DNA of 64,000 bases, from contig NZ_OY781460.1 in assembly GCF_963676855.1 (NCBI RefSeq), forward strand, positions 2,951,501-3,015,500. Direction: 5' to 3'. Numbering within the stretch: position 1 is the stretch's first letter; each line of letters opens with the position of its first letter. The position numbers and the translations under genes are program-made. The notes under the pieces are model-generated. The model saw nothing but the letters and a program-made list of their open reading frames with translations. It was not told where the DNA came from and searched no databases. Positions 26,392-37,954 of the stretch are shown in pieces. Source of the DNA: an uncultured Anaeromusa sp. (GTDB lineage Bacteria; Bacillota; Negativicutes; Anaeromusales; Anaeromusaceae).

Positions 26392-27481
26392 GTTCATTCC
26401 TCCCGTTCCGGCAGGGTTTATAAAAAGTATCCCGTTCCACCGGAATATAGCCGGTTTCTCGGATAATACCGCACAGTTCCTCTTTGGTGATGCCTTTGCG
26501 CGTATTACTTCCCGCGGCATGAATAATCTTTTCTTCCATGACAGTTCCGTCCATATCGTCCACGCCAAAAGCCAGCGACAACTGAGCCACCGGCATAGTC
26601 AACATCATCCAGAACGATTTGATGTGTTCAAAATTATCCAACACCAGCCTCGCCAAAGCAATCATCTTCAAATCTTCCCAAGAAGAAGCTCTCTGCAATT
26701 GGGCAAAGCCCGTATTGGCTGGATGAAAAGGAAACGATACGAAAGCCTGAAAACCGCCTGTCTCATCTTGAATATCCCGCAACGTCAACAAATGCTGCAT
26801 ACGCTGCTCCGCCGTTTCCACATGCCCGTAGAGCATAGTGGCATTCGTAGGAATGCCCATTTGATGCGCTGTACGGATAATTTCAATCCACTCCGCGCTG
26901 TTCGCCTTGTCCGGGCAAATGCGCTGCCGTACCGAGTCGTCTAGAATTTCCGCGCCGCCTCCCGGCAAAGAATCCAAGCCAGCTTCCTGCAACTGCTGCA
27001 GCACGTCCCTAAAAGCCAAACCGGTCAGTCTGGCAAAATGCCAAATTTCCACAGGTGTAAACGCCTTAATATGCAATTGCGGCCACCTGGTTTTAACCGC
27101 CCGCACGACTTCCAGGTAGTATGAAAAAGGCTGATCTGGATGCAACGAGCTCACCATATGCACTTCGGACAGATCCGGCGCTTCCGCTACCGCTCGCTCC
27201 ACTAGACCCAACACATCTTCTTGAGAAAGCAAAAAGCCTCGTTCATCGCCACTTTTACATGAAAAAGCGCACAAGGGACACCCAGCTGTACAAACGTTGC
27301 TCAAATTCACATGACGGTTCACATTATAGTAGACATCCTTGCCGCTGCTGCGCTCCTTGGCCGCCCGGGCCCACGCTCCTAAATCCAGCAAATTGGCCTG
27401 TTCATACAACGCCAACGCATCTTCTAAATTTAGCCTCTCCCCTGCTTTCGCTTTGGAAGCGGCAATCTCCAACGCCTTCAT
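26384..27481 (-). CDS. mqnE: Aminodeoxyfutalosine synthase (radical SAM)
   Basis: 365-residue radical SAM enzyme that joins the MqnA product to SAM-derived adenosine. The cluster motif is CTAGCPLCAF; SLPGGGAEI and YGHVETAEQRMQHL follow. Paralogous to MqnC but with the MqnE N-terminus (VYYNVNRHVNLSNVC). First gene of mqnE-mqnA-mqnC-phosphorylase, all overlapping. MqnD is not in the window. Confidence 0.93.
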   Translation of the reverse strand: MKALEIAASKAKAGERLNLEDALALYEQANLLDLGAWARAAKERSSGKDVYYNVNRHVNLSNVCTAGCPLCAFSCKSGDERGFLLSQEDVLGLVERAVAEAPDLSEVHMVSSLHPDQPFSYYLEVVRAVKTRWPQLHIKAFTPVEIWHFARLTGLAFRDVLQQLQEAGLDSLPGGGAEILDDSVRQRICPDKANSAEWIEIIRTAHQMGIPTNATMLYGHVETAEQRMQHLLTLRDIQDETGGFQAFVSFPFHPANTGFAQLQRASSWEDLKMIALARLVLDNFEHIKSFWMMLTMPVAQLSLAFGVDDMDGTVMEEKIIHAAGSNTRKGITKEELCGIIRETGYIPVERDTFYKPCRNGRNEHE

Positions 27482-27525
27482 GTATACGCCACCTTGTCTG
27501 TTGTTTTAAATCCGTGTAACACAAA

Positions 27526-27561
27526 GCAGGCTTGCAACGCTTAACAGCGTTGCAAGCCTGC
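27526..27561 (-). terminator. Terminator after the gene at 27573
   Basis: A perfect 15-bp stem (27526-27540 with 27547-27561; GCAGGCTTGCAACGC) followed on the minus strand by TTTGTGTT. It separates the membrane-protein gene from mqnE. Confidence 0.7.
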
Positions 27562-27572
27562 CGGAGCAGTTC

Positions 27573-28238
27573 TTATCCCTGCCATTCCCAAAAAGGAAAC
27601 CGGCGCAAAATCACCCTAATAAAATAATCGGAGAACGAATAGGCCACACGCAGCGTCAACAGTATCGTTAAAACCGTCAACCACCCCAAAGCCTCACCGG
27701 AGCGATATTCATAGGGAACAAGCAAAATCGACAGACCGGTAACTATAACAAAGGCCAATGACAAAGGCACGAAGGAATGCACCACACTGAAGACCACCTT
27801 GGAATAAAGGATTCCACGGCCGGACAAGCTGATAGAGTTAAAAAATGATAACAATTCTTCATGCATCGGCTCCGCCCATTCCCGATAAAGACCGTGAACC
27901 ACTAGCGACCCTGCCGCAGGATAACAGTTTTTCAGCACAAACGACAAAGCACCACGGTTTACTACTTCTACGGTCAGACTCATGCGATCCGGTTGTCCCC
28001 ATTCCTCCAGCACCGCAAAGAGTTCTTCGCGACTACTCACCTTTACTTCTTCCTCTTGTTCCATTTTCTTCTTGCGTCCCAACGGATCGCAGCCCCGAGC
28101 AAGTACTGCTTGCCAGACGAGTTCGCCTTCCCGCTCCAACCGCGACAGCAAACTGTCAAGCTCCTTCGCATCTAAATGACACGCAGGCAAATTACTCTTA
28201 ATTTCATTGCTATTTTCTTCTTGTTCCTGCACGTTCAC
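27573..28238 (-). CDS. Membrane protein of unknown function
   Basis: 221 residues. The first 90 are charged and soluble with no family I recognise; two hydrophobic segments near residues 146-171 and 184-201 (VVHSFVPLSLAFVIVTGLSILL and LGWLTVLTILLTL) suggest two membrane helices and a short basic tail. A GTG start at 28238 has GGAGG seven bases upstream. Single gene between its own terminator and the groEL terminator. Function unknown. Confidence 0.7.
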   Translation of the reverse strand: MNVQEQEENSNEIKSNLPACHLDAKELDSLLSRLEREGELVWQAVLARGCDPLGRKKKMEQEEEVKVSSREELFAVLEEWGQPDRMSLTVEVVNRGALSFVLKNCYPAAGSLVVHGLYREWAEPMHEELLSFFNSISLSGRGILYSKVVFSVVHSFVPLSLAFVIVTGLSILLVPYEYRSGEALGWLTVLTILLTLRVAYSFSDYFIRVILRRFPFWEWQG

Positions 28239-28414
28239 ACCTTGCCCTCCATTTTACGCTGTAGTTTAAAAAACCACGAAAATCAAAAAAAATATAAAAA
28301 TGATACCTATTAGTAAAATGATAGCAAATCCGATAGTTCCGCGCAAGGAAAAAATAGATGCCGTCTGTTTTATACATATACTCTTAACACTGCTGCTGCT
28401 GCTATTTCAGGCAT

Positions 28415-28460
28415 AAAAAAGAGGCTGTCCACAAGTTTTAACAACTCGTAAACAACCTCT
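28415..28460 (-). terminator. Terminator of groES-groEL
   Basis: AGAGG...CCTCT hairpin with an extended imperfect upper stem, followed on the minus strand by TTTTTT (28420-28415). Confidence 0.8.
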
Positions 28461-28495
28461 AATTTTCAGGAACTCTCGGGAACAAAGGGGCCTGA

Positions 28496-30160
<1,665 letters not shown>

Positions 30161-30189
30161 TTATATGCTTACTCCTAGACTTGCGTCTA

Positions 30190-30474
<285 letters not shown>

Positions 30475-30508
30475 TTAGATACCCTCCCTTGAAGATGTCT
30501 TATTTTTG

Positions 30509-30535
30509 TTAGCACTCACCTTGATAGAGTGCTAA
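30509..30535. promoter_or_regulatory. CIRCE operator (HrcA)
   Basis: TTAGCACTC, nine bases, GAGTGCTAA: a perfect CIRCE element, directly downstream of the groES promoter. It implies HrcA control of groESL. Confidence 0.98.
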
Positions 30536-30546
30536 TCACATGTCTT

Positions 30547-30575
30547 ATGATATAGAAAATGCTCAAAAAAATCAA
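30547..30575 (-). promoter_or_regulatory. Promoter of groES-groEL
   Basis: TTGATT (30575-30570), 17 bases, TATCAT (30552-30547), placing the start next to CIRCE. Confidence 0.65.
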
Positions 30576-30584
30576 GAGCTCTCT

Positions 30585-30613
30585 AAAAAAAACCCGGCTG
30601 TTTCCAGCCGGAT
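30585..30613 (-). terminator. Terminator of the thiL-tsa-kinase-regulator operon
   Basis: CCGGCTG-gaaa-CAGCCGG stem on the minus strand followed by a run of eight T (30592-30585). Confidence 0.85.
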
Positions 30614-30662
30614 TTCTAATTTTTTGTAAAAACCAGCGTTGTTTTCTTTTCCCAGCGCCGTT

Positions 30663-31238
30663 TTATTTGGTAGCTGCATGAATAATAGCCTCCGCCACTT
30701 CTCGAATGGAAATGCGTTTAGCCATGCTATATTGTTGAATGCGCCGAAAAGCCTCGCTTTCGTTCAAATGATGGGCGTCCATCAAAATCCCCTTCGCCCG
30801 ATCAAGAATTTTACGTGTTTCTAAGGAATGTTTTAAATCTTCCAATTCTTTTTCCAGCTCTTGCATTTCTCCAAAACGAGATAAGGCAATTTCAATAGCA
30901 GGGAAAAGATTAGCTTCTTTTACCGGTTTTACTAAATAGGCCAAGACGCCGGACTCTTTGGCTTTCTCCACAATCTCTTTTTGACTAAAGGCCGTCAAGA
31001 GCAGCACTGGCGCCAGTTTTTCCGCAGAAATAAGTTTAGCCGCCGTAATCCCGTCCATATTGGGCATTTTGACATCCATAATGACCAAGTCTGGCCGGTA
31101 TTTCTTGGCTAGTTCCACGGCTTTTTGACCGTTGACAGCTTCGCCAACTACAGTGTGCCCGGCTTCTTCCAGCATTTCCTTCAAATCCATGCGAATAATT
31201 GATTCGTTGTCGGCAATAACAATGCGTAACGGCCTCAT
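30663..31238 (-). CDS. ANTAR-domain response regulator (PdtaR/EutV type)
   Basis: 191-residue response regulator with a receiver domain (phospho-acceptor Asp55 in LVIMDVKMPN, Lys in YLVKP) and a C-terminal ANTAR domain (LETRKILDRAKGILMDAHHLNESEAFRRIQ). ANTAR proteins bind paired hairpins in mRNA leaders and prevent termination. It starts 2 bases after the kinase gene with an AAGGAGG site, so the two form a pair. Its RNA targets are not apparent in this window. Confidence 0.93.
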   Translation of the reverse strand: MRPLRIVIADNESIIRMDLKEMLEEAGHTVVGEAVNGQKAVELAKKYRPDLVIMDVKMPNMDGITAAKLISAEKLAPVLLLTAFSQKEIVEKAKESGVLAYLVKPVKEANLFPAIEIALSRFGEMQELEKELEDLKHSLETRKILDRAKGILMDAHHLNESEAFRRIQQYSMAKRISIREVAEAIIHAATK

Positions 31239-31240
31239 AG

Positions 31241-32662
31241 CTAGCGCCCTCCTTCAATTGATTTGGGAATGGTAATGCGCGCCCTGGTTCCTTGACAGCT
31301 TTCCAGCGAAAAGCGCCCTCCCAGATCCGATTCCACAAGGGTTCTGGAAATTTGCAGCCCCAGGCTTTGTAAGTCTTGTATGGCAAAGGTTTCGGGCAAG
31401 CCGACACCGTCGTCGTAAATCAACACTTCGTACATATCTTCGCTGCTGCTAATGGAAATGCCGATCGTACCTTTTTTTCTGCCTACAAAGGCATGCTCCA
31501 ACGAATTTTGAATGAGCTCGTTAATTACCAAAGCCAAGCTGCTGGCTTGCTCAGATGGCAAAATGACCGTATTGCCGTCCAGTTCCGTATTCAAATCAAA
31601 TTCAGGTTCCAGCATGTTTTGACTGACCGTCTCCAGGATATTCCGCGCTACTTCCGCCACGTCAATGATTTCTGCATCCTGCTGAGATAAAAATTCATGC
31701 ACAACCGAAATGCTGAGTATGCGGTTGACGCTTTCCCTCAACGCCGCCTGTACCTCCGACGAGGTGCTGCGTCGCGCCTGCAGCCGCAGCAGACTGGCAA
31801 TCGTCTGCAAATTATTCTTCACCCGATGATGAATTTCCTGAATGACCGCTGACTTAATGAGCAGCTCTTTTTCTTTTTTGCGCAGCTCCGTCACATCAGA
31901 TACCAGCACCACTAAGCGCTGTACCTTACCTTTATGCAAAACAGGCAGTGCCCTCATGACCAGAACCATGCCGCCTGCTTCACTCTCGGCTTCCACCGGC
32001 TGCTGCGCCGCATGGGCTTTTTCTACAAACTGCAGTTGCAATCCCCGTTCGTAAATATGTCTCCCTGGCAGTTGCGCCGCCCCCAACACACGATACATGT
32101 GCGCCGCCGCCGCGTTGGCAAACAAGATTTGCCCCTTAGGATCCACAAGAATAATGCCATCGCTGGCCGTGAGCGTCTTAAAGCAAGCTACCGGTACAGC
32201 AGGAACTGCCGCCAAGAGCAGCCATTGGGCCGTCTCTAAAAGCAGTTCATGCCCTGCCGCGCCTGCTTCTTCCATGCTAGACTCGCAGCTCAAAACAGCA
32301 ATAACCTCTCCTTGGGCATTACATACAGGCATGGTTTGCATCTGCCCCAGCATGCCCAGCGCCCATTCCCGCTGTCCTAAAATACTCTGCCCATGCTTCA
32401 AAGAATATTCGATCAGCGGCTCTTCTAAGCAAGGAACCACCGTTCCCAGCAAATGGGGCTTGTAACGCACAAAGGTAGTATGGGGCCTGGCCTGGGCCAC
32501 AACCACTACAACCTGGCTCTCTGCCGCACGCACATATAAAGTCAGCTGCGCATGAGCCAAATCTGCCGCCACCGGCAGCAACGCTCCCATGCGTTCCAGG
32601 TACGCAATGTCTTCTATTGTCAATTCAGTCAGCTTTTTACACAAATCGCCAACCATTCCCAT
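31241..32662 (-). CDS. Sensor histidine kinase of the PdtaS/EutW type
   Basis: 473 residues, no membrane segment. The N-terminal ~150 resembles the GAF-like H_kinase_N domain of PdtaS, followed by a PAS-like domain (TASDGIILVDPKGQILFANAAAA), a HisKA_2 helix with the phospho-His in EIHHRVKNNLQTIASLL, and an HATPase domain (NELIQNSLEHAF, DDGVGLP). Cytosolic sensor, ligand unknown. AAAGGAGG site; 29 bases after tsaD, so co-transcribed with the tRNA-modification genes. Confidence 0.92.
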   Translation of the reverse strand: MGMVGDLCKKLTELTIEDIAYLERMGALLPVAADLAHAQLTLYVRAAESQVVVVVAQARPHTTFVRYKPHLLGTVVPCLEEPLIEYSLKHGQSILGQREWALGMLGQMQTMPVCNAQGEVIAVLSCESSMEEAGAAGHELLLETAQWLLLAAVPAVPVACFKTLTASDGIILVDPKGQILFANAAAAHMYRVLGAAQLPGRHIYERGLQLQFVEKAHAAQQPVEAESEAGGMVLVMRALPVLHKGKVQRLVVLVSDVTELRKKEKELLIKSAVIQEIHHRVKNNLQTIASLLRLQARRSTSSEVQAALRESVNRILSISVVHEFLSQQDAEIIDVAEVARNILETVSQNMLEPEFDLNTELDGNTVILPSEQASSLALVINELIQNSLEHAFVGRKKGTIGISISSSEDMYEVLIYDDGVGLPETFAIQDLQSLGLQISRTLVESDLGGRFSLESCQGTRARITIPKSIEGGR

Positions 32663-32691
32663 CGCAAGCCCCTCCTTTCAGCAATCGCTCT

Positions 32692-33726
32692 TTACTCTAC
32701 CGTTCCCAGCGGCAACGACGGAACCGCATTGAGATGCAAATCAGCCAACGGCCCACCGCCAGCATATTGATAATGGGCTCTGCAAGCGATCATGGCCGCG
32801 TTATCGGTACAAAGCACCGGCGGCGGATACAAAAGCTCCCACCCATGCTGTTGGCACAAAGTCCGCAAATGCTGCCGCAGACCCGAATTGGCCGCGACAC
32901 CACCTGCTAGAACCAACTTATCTAGCTTTAGTCTTTGCATCGCCAACACTGTTTTCTCGCCCAAAATGTCCACTACCGCTTGCTGGAAACTGGCGGCCAC
33001 ATCGGCTGGCACGTAGGATTCTCCTTTTTGTTTTACACTGTTCAAGTAGTTAAGTACTGCCGACTTCAGGCCGCTGAAACTGAATTCCAACTGCTGGTTG
33101 CCGGACAGCGCCCGGGGAAAGGCGATAGCGTCCGCACGTCCCTTGCGGGCCAGTTCATCAATATGCGGCCCCCCCGGATAAGGAAGCCCCATAACCCTGG
33201 CCACCTTGTCAAACGCCTCGCCAGCAGCATCATCGCGGGTTTGCCCCAGTAAAATAAGTTCGCTATAGCTGCGCACATGAATCAACGACGTATGACCGCC
33301 TGATACCACTAGCGCCGCAAAAGGAGGCTCTAAATCCACATGGGCCAAAAAGTTGGCAAAAATATGTCCTTCCAAGTGATGTACACCTACTAAAGGTTTA
33401 TCCATAGCAAAAGAAAGCGCTTTGGCCGTAGCCACGCCGACCAGCAGAGCGCCGACCAGACCAGGCCCGTACGTTACTCCCAAAACATCTATATCCTGCA
33501 AAGTTGTGCCTGCTTCTTTGAGCGCTTCATCCACCACCGGCAGAACATGCTCAATATGCTTGCGTGAAGCAATCTCCGGTACAACACCGCCATATTTCCG
33601 ATGTAAAAGTATCTGGCTGGAAATAACATTCGACAAAATTTCTCGGCCGCCCCGAATAACGGCGGCTGAAGTCTCGTCACAGCTGGTTTCTAACGCCAGT
33701 GTCAGCCGTTCATGTTGTTCCTTCAT
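32692..33726 (-). CDS. tsaD: tRNA threonylcarbamoyladenosine transferase
   Basis: 344-residue ASKHA-fold enzyme that transfers threonylcarbamoyl to A37 of ANN-decoding tRNAs, with TsaB and TsaE. Motifs: [13 protein letters not shown], the metal-binding HLEGH (His117, His121), SGGHTSL and PYPGGP. The ATG at 33726 (GGGGAA site) lies inside the end of rimI; a 42-codon upstream extension is not credible. Confidence 0.97.
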   Translation of the reverse strand: MKEQHERLTLALETSCDETSAAVIRGGREILSNVISSQILLHRKYGGVVPEIASRKHIEHVLPVVDEALKEAGTTLQDIDVLGVTYGPGLVGALLVGVATAKALSFAMDKPLVGVHHLEGHIFANFLAHVDLEPPFAALVVSGGHTSLIHVRSYSELILLGQTRDDAAGEAFDKVARVMGLPYPGGPHIDELARKGRADAIAFPRALSGNQQLEFSFSGLKSAVLNYLNSVKQKGESYVPADVAASFQQAVVDILGEKTVLAMQRLKLDKLVLAGGVAANSGLRQHLRTLCQQHGWELLYPPPVLCTDNAAMIACRAHYQYAGGGPLADLHLNAVPSLPLGTVE

Positions 33727-34177
33727 CTTCCATTCCCCGTTCCAGCTCATTCCAAAGAATGAGCGCATCTTCCCCGTTATCGCTGTAGTATCCCCTACGC
33801 ACGCCTTCTTGATAAAAGCCCTGCGCTTCATAGACACGCAACGCAGCCACATTGCTACGGCGCACTTCCAACGTCATACGCCTAGCGCCTCGCTCATAGC
33901 AGTATTTTTTCAGCACCGCTACTAATTGAGCACCATAACCGCGGCAGCGAAATGCAGGTGCTACGGCCACATTAGTAACATGAGCCTCATCCAAAATCAC
34001 CCAGGCGCCTGCATAGGCGATGACAACGCCCTCCAACTCCAGAGCCAAATAACAGGTCACCGGGTTGTTGAGCTCCATAATCATGGTCCCCTTACTCCAA
34101 GGAGCCGAAAAAGACGCCTGATTAATCACATCCACTACATCCAGATCGCTGTGCTGCAGTTTGCGAAAAACCGTCAT
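33710..34177 (-). CDS. rimI: Ribosomal protein S18-alanine N-acetyltransferase
   Basis: 155-residue GNAT acetyltransferase with the acetyl-CoA loop in [10 protein letters not shown] and the RimI-typical segment [19 protein letters not shown]. It acetylates the N-terminus of S18 and usually sits between tsaB and tsaD as here. ATGA overlap with tsaB. Confidence 0.93.
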   Translation of the reverse strand: MTVFRKLQHSDLDVVDVINQASFSAPWSKGTMIMELNNPVTCYLALELEGVVIAYAGAWVILDEAHVTNVAVAPAFRCRGYGAQLVAVLKKYCYERGARRMTLEVRRSNVAALRVYEAQGFYQEGVRRGYYSDNGEDALILWNELERGMEDEGTT

Positions 34178-34893
34178 ACAGCGTCAACCTCCCGGCCATG
34201 TCGTTTTTCCCAAAGCACTTCGGCTTCGGAACGTCGAATGTACATAGGTTCCAAGGTCATCGCCTCATCGCAGTCGCCTTGCTGCAGACGTTGCCAAGCC
34301 AAGGCCGCTACACTGGCGGCACGCGGCATGGCCACCGACAACGGCGTAGGCACGAGAGCCTCCCGCCAAGCTTCATATTCCGGCTGTCGCAACCAGGCAA
34401 CCCCTTCTCCCAAGGCCATGGCCGGCTCGCCAGTTGCAACCAATTCTTCCAGAGCAGTCTGGAAGGCTACCACCCGCGGCGGCTGCGCTTCCACAACCCG
34501 CCCCTTTTCTATGCGATAACGTCCTTGGTACACATTGCCTTTTTGCGCATCCAAAAATGGCGAAAGCAACAGCCCCGGCGCGGGACAGTTATAAGCCAGC
34601 GCTTCCAACGTCGGTACGCCCAGCAACGGAATCTTCAAAGCGTAAGCCAATGCCTTCGCCGTAGCTAAGCCAATACGCAAACCGGTAAAAGACCCAGGGC
34701 CAAGACTGACCGCCACTGCTTGCAACTGTTGTTTTTCCACCTGCGCCGCTTGCAGCAGCATTTCGATATGCGGCAGCAGCAGCTCTGAATGGGTTTTTGC
34801 CGTCTCCAGCTTCCACTCCGCCAAAAGCGCTGACTCAGTGGCCAAAGCTACGCCGGAAACCAAAGTAGCTGTCTCAAGAGCCAATACCGGCAT
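34174..34893 (-). CDS. tsaB: tRNA threonylcarbamoyladenosine complex subunit TsaB
   Basis: 239-residue ASKHA-fold partner of TsaD without its own catalysis. N-terminal LALETATLVSGVALA and the GPGSFTGLRIGLATAKALA segment are diagnostic. Overlaps tsaE by 20 bases. Confidence 0.96.
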   Translation of the reverse strand: MPVLALETATLVSGVALATESALLAEWKLETAKTHSELLLPHIEMLLQAAQVEKQQLQAVAVSLGPGSFTGLRIGLATAKALAYALKIPLLGVPTLEALAYNCPAPGLLLSPFLDAQKGNVYQGRYRIEKGRVVEAQPPRVVAFQTALEELVATGEPAMALGEGVAWLRQPEYEAWREALVPTPLSVAMPRAASVAALAWQRLQQGDCDEAMTLEPMYIRRSEAEVLWEKRHGREVDAV

Positions 34894-35356
34894 TTGCTTT
34901 CAACTCCTCACACAATCTTTGATAACCCCCGCCATGAGGCTCTAATTCAATCTCACGTTCATCCTGAGCTGCGCCACAACGCAGATAAATACGCAAATGA
35001 TCCGCAGGCATTTCCTCCCAGAAAGCATCCGGCCACTCAATAAGCGCTACCCCGCGCCCTTCCACATAGGTGTAAAAATCAATATCCCAAAGCTGCGAAG
35101 CATCTTCCAAGCGATACAGGTCAAAGTGATACATTTCCCCTTTGCCGCTTTGGTATACATTCATTAACGTAAAGGTCGGACTTGTTACATTCTCTATCAC
35201 GCCTAGACCGTTAGCCAAGCCTTGCGAAAAAAGTGTTTTCCCCGCCCCCAGGTCACCGGAAAGACAAAGCACTTCTCGTCCTTGCAGCAACGTCCCCAGG
35301 CGCTGCGCCAGTTTCCAAGTTTCCTCCGGCGACGCCGTCTTCCATTTCCAAGACAT
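34874..35356 (-). CDS. tsaE: tRNA threonylcarbamoyladenosine complex ATPase TsaE
   Basis: 160-residue P-loop ATPase with Walker A GDLGAGKTLFSQGLA, SPTFTLMNVY and the YHFDLYRLED motif. It drives turnover of the TsaBD complex. Its start overlaps the thiL stop by one base. Confidence 0.96.
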   Translation of the reverse strand: MSWKWKTASPEETWKLAQRLGTLLQGREVLCLSGDLGAGKTLFSQGLANGLGVIENVTSPTFTLMNVYQSGKGEMYHFDLYRLEDASQLWDIDFYTYVEGRGVALIEWPDAFWEEMPADHLRIYLRCGAAQDEREIELEPHGGGYQRLCEELKANAGIGS

Positions 35357-36354
35357 TACAAATCCTCCTGTTGGAAATGATTATACCCCCGCGGTTGCAG
35401 CAACGTTCGCTGCACGTCTTTCTGGCGCAGATAGACTCCCTGCCCCCGGCTGACTGTACCAATCACCGTCAAAGGCAGTTGCGGCGTCTCACGCTGCAGC
35501 TGCGTCAGCGTATCCGGCGCCATCGTACCAAGAAGCTGGTAATCTTCTCCACCGTAAAGAGCCCATTCCAACGGATTGATCTGAGCCCGAGCTGCAGCTT
35601 GCAACATCTCTGGAGAAAATGGAACATCAGCTCCCCTCAGTTCTATAGACACCCCGCTGGCCTCAGCAATTTCATTAGCCTCACTGGCCAAACCGTCGCT
35701 AATATCATTGAGACTGTTTACGCCAGCTTCGCTCAGTATCTTACCCCAGGCAACCTGTGGTCTGGGGCGCAAATGCCGCTCTTGCAGAGGCCTTGCCCAT
35801 GGTTCGTCTTGGGCTTCCTTTTGCCCCAACAACCACAGCCCTGCGGCAGAATCCCCCACCGTGCCGGTCAAAACCACTACATCACCGCACTGGGCGCCGC
35901 TGCGGTAGCAGACCTTCTGGGGAAACGCCTCGCCGGTAACCACCACATTCAATACTAATCCTTGCAAAGAGGAAACGGTATCGCCGCCAATAATGCCTAC
36001 GTTATATTCTTTAGCAAGCGCCCGCATGCCTTGGTATAGTTGTTGAACAAATTCCACCTGGCATTCCTGCGGCAACGCCAAAGAAATCAACGCATGGCGT
36101 GGACTGCCTCCCATGGCGGCAATATCGCTAAGATTGGCCGCCATAGCCTTCCAGCCGAGGCTCCAAGCATCGGTAGTGGTCAAAACAAAATGCACGCCTT
36201 CCACAAGCATATCGGTTGTCAACAAGGTCACTTGGTCTGGAGTCGGCTGTATTACAGCAGCATCATCGCCAATCCCTACAATCACCCCAGGCATCTGCGT
36301 TTCCTCCTGGAGCAAACGAATCAGGCCAAATTCGCCTACTTCGCATATTTTCAT
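35356..36354 (-). CDS. thiL: Thiamine-monophosphate kinase
   Basis: 332-residue PurM-fold kinase that makes thiamine diphosphate from thiamine phosphate. GIGDDAAVI, TTDMLVEGVHF, the MAANLSDIAAMGG segment and GGDTVSS bind ATP-Mg. First gene of the operon running through tsaEB-rimI-tsaD into the two-component pair. A GGGAG site precedes the ATG. Confidence 0.95.
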   Translation of the reverse strand: MKICEVGEFGLIRLLQEETQMPGVIVGIGDDAAVIQPTPDQVTLLTTDMLVEGVHFVLTTTDAWSLGWKAMAANLSDIAAMGGSPRHALISLALPQECQVEFVQQLYQGMRALAKEYNVGIIGGDTVSSLQGLVLNVVVTGEAFPQKVCYRSGAQCGDVVVLTGTVGDSAAGLWLLGQKEAQDEPWARPLQERHLRPRPQVAWGKILSEAGVNSLNDISDGLASEANEIAEASGVSIELRGADVPFSPEMLQAAARAQINPLEWALYGGEDYQLLGTMAPDTLTQLQRETPQLPLTVIGTVSRGQGVYLRQKDVQRTLLQPRGYNHFQQEDL

Positions 36355-36426
36355 AGTCCTATAGCTCCCATCCTAAAAAGATAGCATCTGTTTTATTTAT
36401 TCTTGACCAGCAAGCAATTCCCTGCT

Positions 36427-36471
36427 GAAAAAAGAAAGACGAGGGCCCCTTTCTACAGAAAGAGCCCCTCG
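36427..36471 (-). terminator. Terminator of thiC
   Basis: CGAGGGGCTCTTTC pairs with GAAAGGGGCCCTCG (two G-U pairs) on the minus strand, followed by TCTTTCTTTTTT. Confidence 0.8.
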
Positions 36472-36529
36472 CTTCATTGCGATATTTCTATAAACAGATG
36501 CCAGGACTAAGAAACCGCTAAGCGTCTTT

Positions 36530-37831
36530 TTAGCAAGAACCGCCCGGTTTGCCTAAGTGCTCGCTGACAATTTTCATGGCGCAATAATCGCCGCACATCG
36601 AGCAAGCTTCGGCGTTGCCAGCATTTCTCGCTTGCCGGTAGCGACGCGCTTTTTCCGGATCCAGCGCCAAAGAAATCTGGCCTTCCCAATCCAGCGCTTT
36701 ACGGGCTTTCGCCATCGAAAGATCCCACTCCTTCGCACCAGGCACGCCTTTCACAATATCTGCAGCATGGGCGGCAATTCGTGAAGCCATAACCCCTTCG
36801 CGCACATCCTCAAGCGTCGGCAGCGCCAAATGCTCCGCCGGCGTCACATAGCACAAGAAGTCGGCTCCTGCGGCCGCCGCCAACGTACCGCCAATAGCGG
36901 CCGTAATATGATCATACCCTGGAGCCACATCGGTAACCAACGGCCCCAGTACATAGAACGGAGCTCCTTTACAAAGCCGTTTTTGCAGCTTCACATTGGC
37001 CTCAATCTGGTCATATGGCACATGTCCAGGTCCTTCCACAATCACCTGCACGCCTTTGGCCCATGCACGGTCAACCAACTCGCCCAAAATCAGCAATTCC
37101 TGCAATTGGCCTCGGTCAGTCGCATCTGCCAAACATCCAGGACGTAACCCGTCTCCTAAGCTGATGGTCGCATCATGACGCAGACAGATGTCCAACAAAT
37201 CATCATAACGCTCATACAAGGGATTTTCCTTGTTGTTATGCAGCATCCAACCAGTCAAGAACGAGCCACCGCGACTAACAATGTCCATCACGCGTCCTTC
37301 GCGCCGCAGTCGGCCGATGCTTTCCATCGTAATACCGCAATGAAGCGTCATAAAATCAGCGCCGTCTGCCGCCTGTTTTTCAATCACATGCAGCATATCG
37401 TCTGCGGTCATGTCCATGATGGAACCCTTGCTTTTAATAGCTTCCACCGTGGCCTGATAGATAGGTACCGTACCAACAGCAATCGTCGAACGTTCAATAA
37501 TCGCCCGCCGTGATGCATCAATATTGTCTCCGGTAGATAAATCCATCACAGCATGGGCCCCTGCGGCAATGGCAGCTTCCAGCTTGGCCAGCTCGGGCTC
37601 TAGATCAGGAAATGCACTTGACGTGCCGATATTAGCATTTACTTTTGTCGAAAGGCCTTCACCAAAGCCAAAGGGATGCAAGGACGTATGATTCACATTG
37701 GCACATATCGCCACTGTACCTGCCGCCACTTTTTCTCGCAACGTCTCCGGGGCCATGCCCTCCGCTTTAGCCACTGCGGCCATAACTTCGGTGATCTTGC
37801 CTTGTCTTGCCAGCTGCATTTGTGTTGCCAT
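36530..37831 (-). CDS. thiC: Phosphomethylpyrimidine synthase
   Basis: 433-residue non-canonical radical SAM enzyme converting AIR to HMP phosphate, the pyrimidine half of thiamine; AIR comes from the pur operon nearby. It has the core [25 protein letters not shown] and the C-terminal cluster motif [11 protein letters not shown]. It is the short form without the extra N-terminal domain. AAGGAGG site; controlled by the TPP riboswitch upstream. Confidence 0.98.
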   Translation of the reverse strand: MATQMQLARQGKITEVMAAVAKAEGMAPETLREKVAAGTVAICANVNHTSLHPFGFGEGLSTKVNANIGTSSAFPDLEPELAKLEAAIAAGAHAVMDLSTGDNIDASRRAIIERSTIAVGTVPIYQATVEAIKSKGSIMDMTADDMLHVIEKQAADGADFMTLHCGITMESIGRLRREGRVMDIVSRGGSFLTGWMLHNNKENPLYERYDDLLDICLRHDATISLGDGLRPGCLADATDRGQLQELLILGELVDRAWAKGVQVIVEGPGHVPYDQIEANVKLQKRLCKGAPFYVLGPLVTDVAPGYDHITAAIGGTLAAAAGADFLCYVTPAEHLALPTLEDVREGVMASRIAAHAADIVKGVPGAKEWDLSMAKARKALDWEGQISLALDPEKARRYRQARNAGNAEACSMCGDYCAMKIVSEHLGKPGGSC

Positions 37832-37841
37832 GTTTGTTTGC

Positions 37842-37931
37842 CTCCTTCTCGTTCCAGCTTACGCTGGACGGCATGCAGCCGCTGAGAGGGAGTCGGAATA
37901 CTAACAAGGGACCCTCTCCGTAAAGAGAGGG
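37842..37931 (-). promoter_or_regulatory. TPP riboswitch expression platform
   Basis: On the minus strand CCCTCTC occurs twice (37931-37925 and within CTCCCTCTC at 37892-37884), with GAGAGGG (37918-37912) between, and the ribosome-binding site GAGAAGGAG at 37850-37842. GAGAGGG can pair with either copy; when it takes the first, the second is free to pair with the ribosome-binding site. No T run follows, so control of translation is likelier than termination. Confidence 0.55.
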
Positions 37932-37954
37932 TTGCAAAATCTTTAAGATTTCGT

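Noticed and set aside
28255..28400. Hydrophobic reading frame (TIGFAIILLIGIIFIFFLIF) on the minus strand before the gene at 27573
   Set aside because: It looks like a membrane micropeptide, but no start codon with a ribosome-binding site was found; left unannotated.
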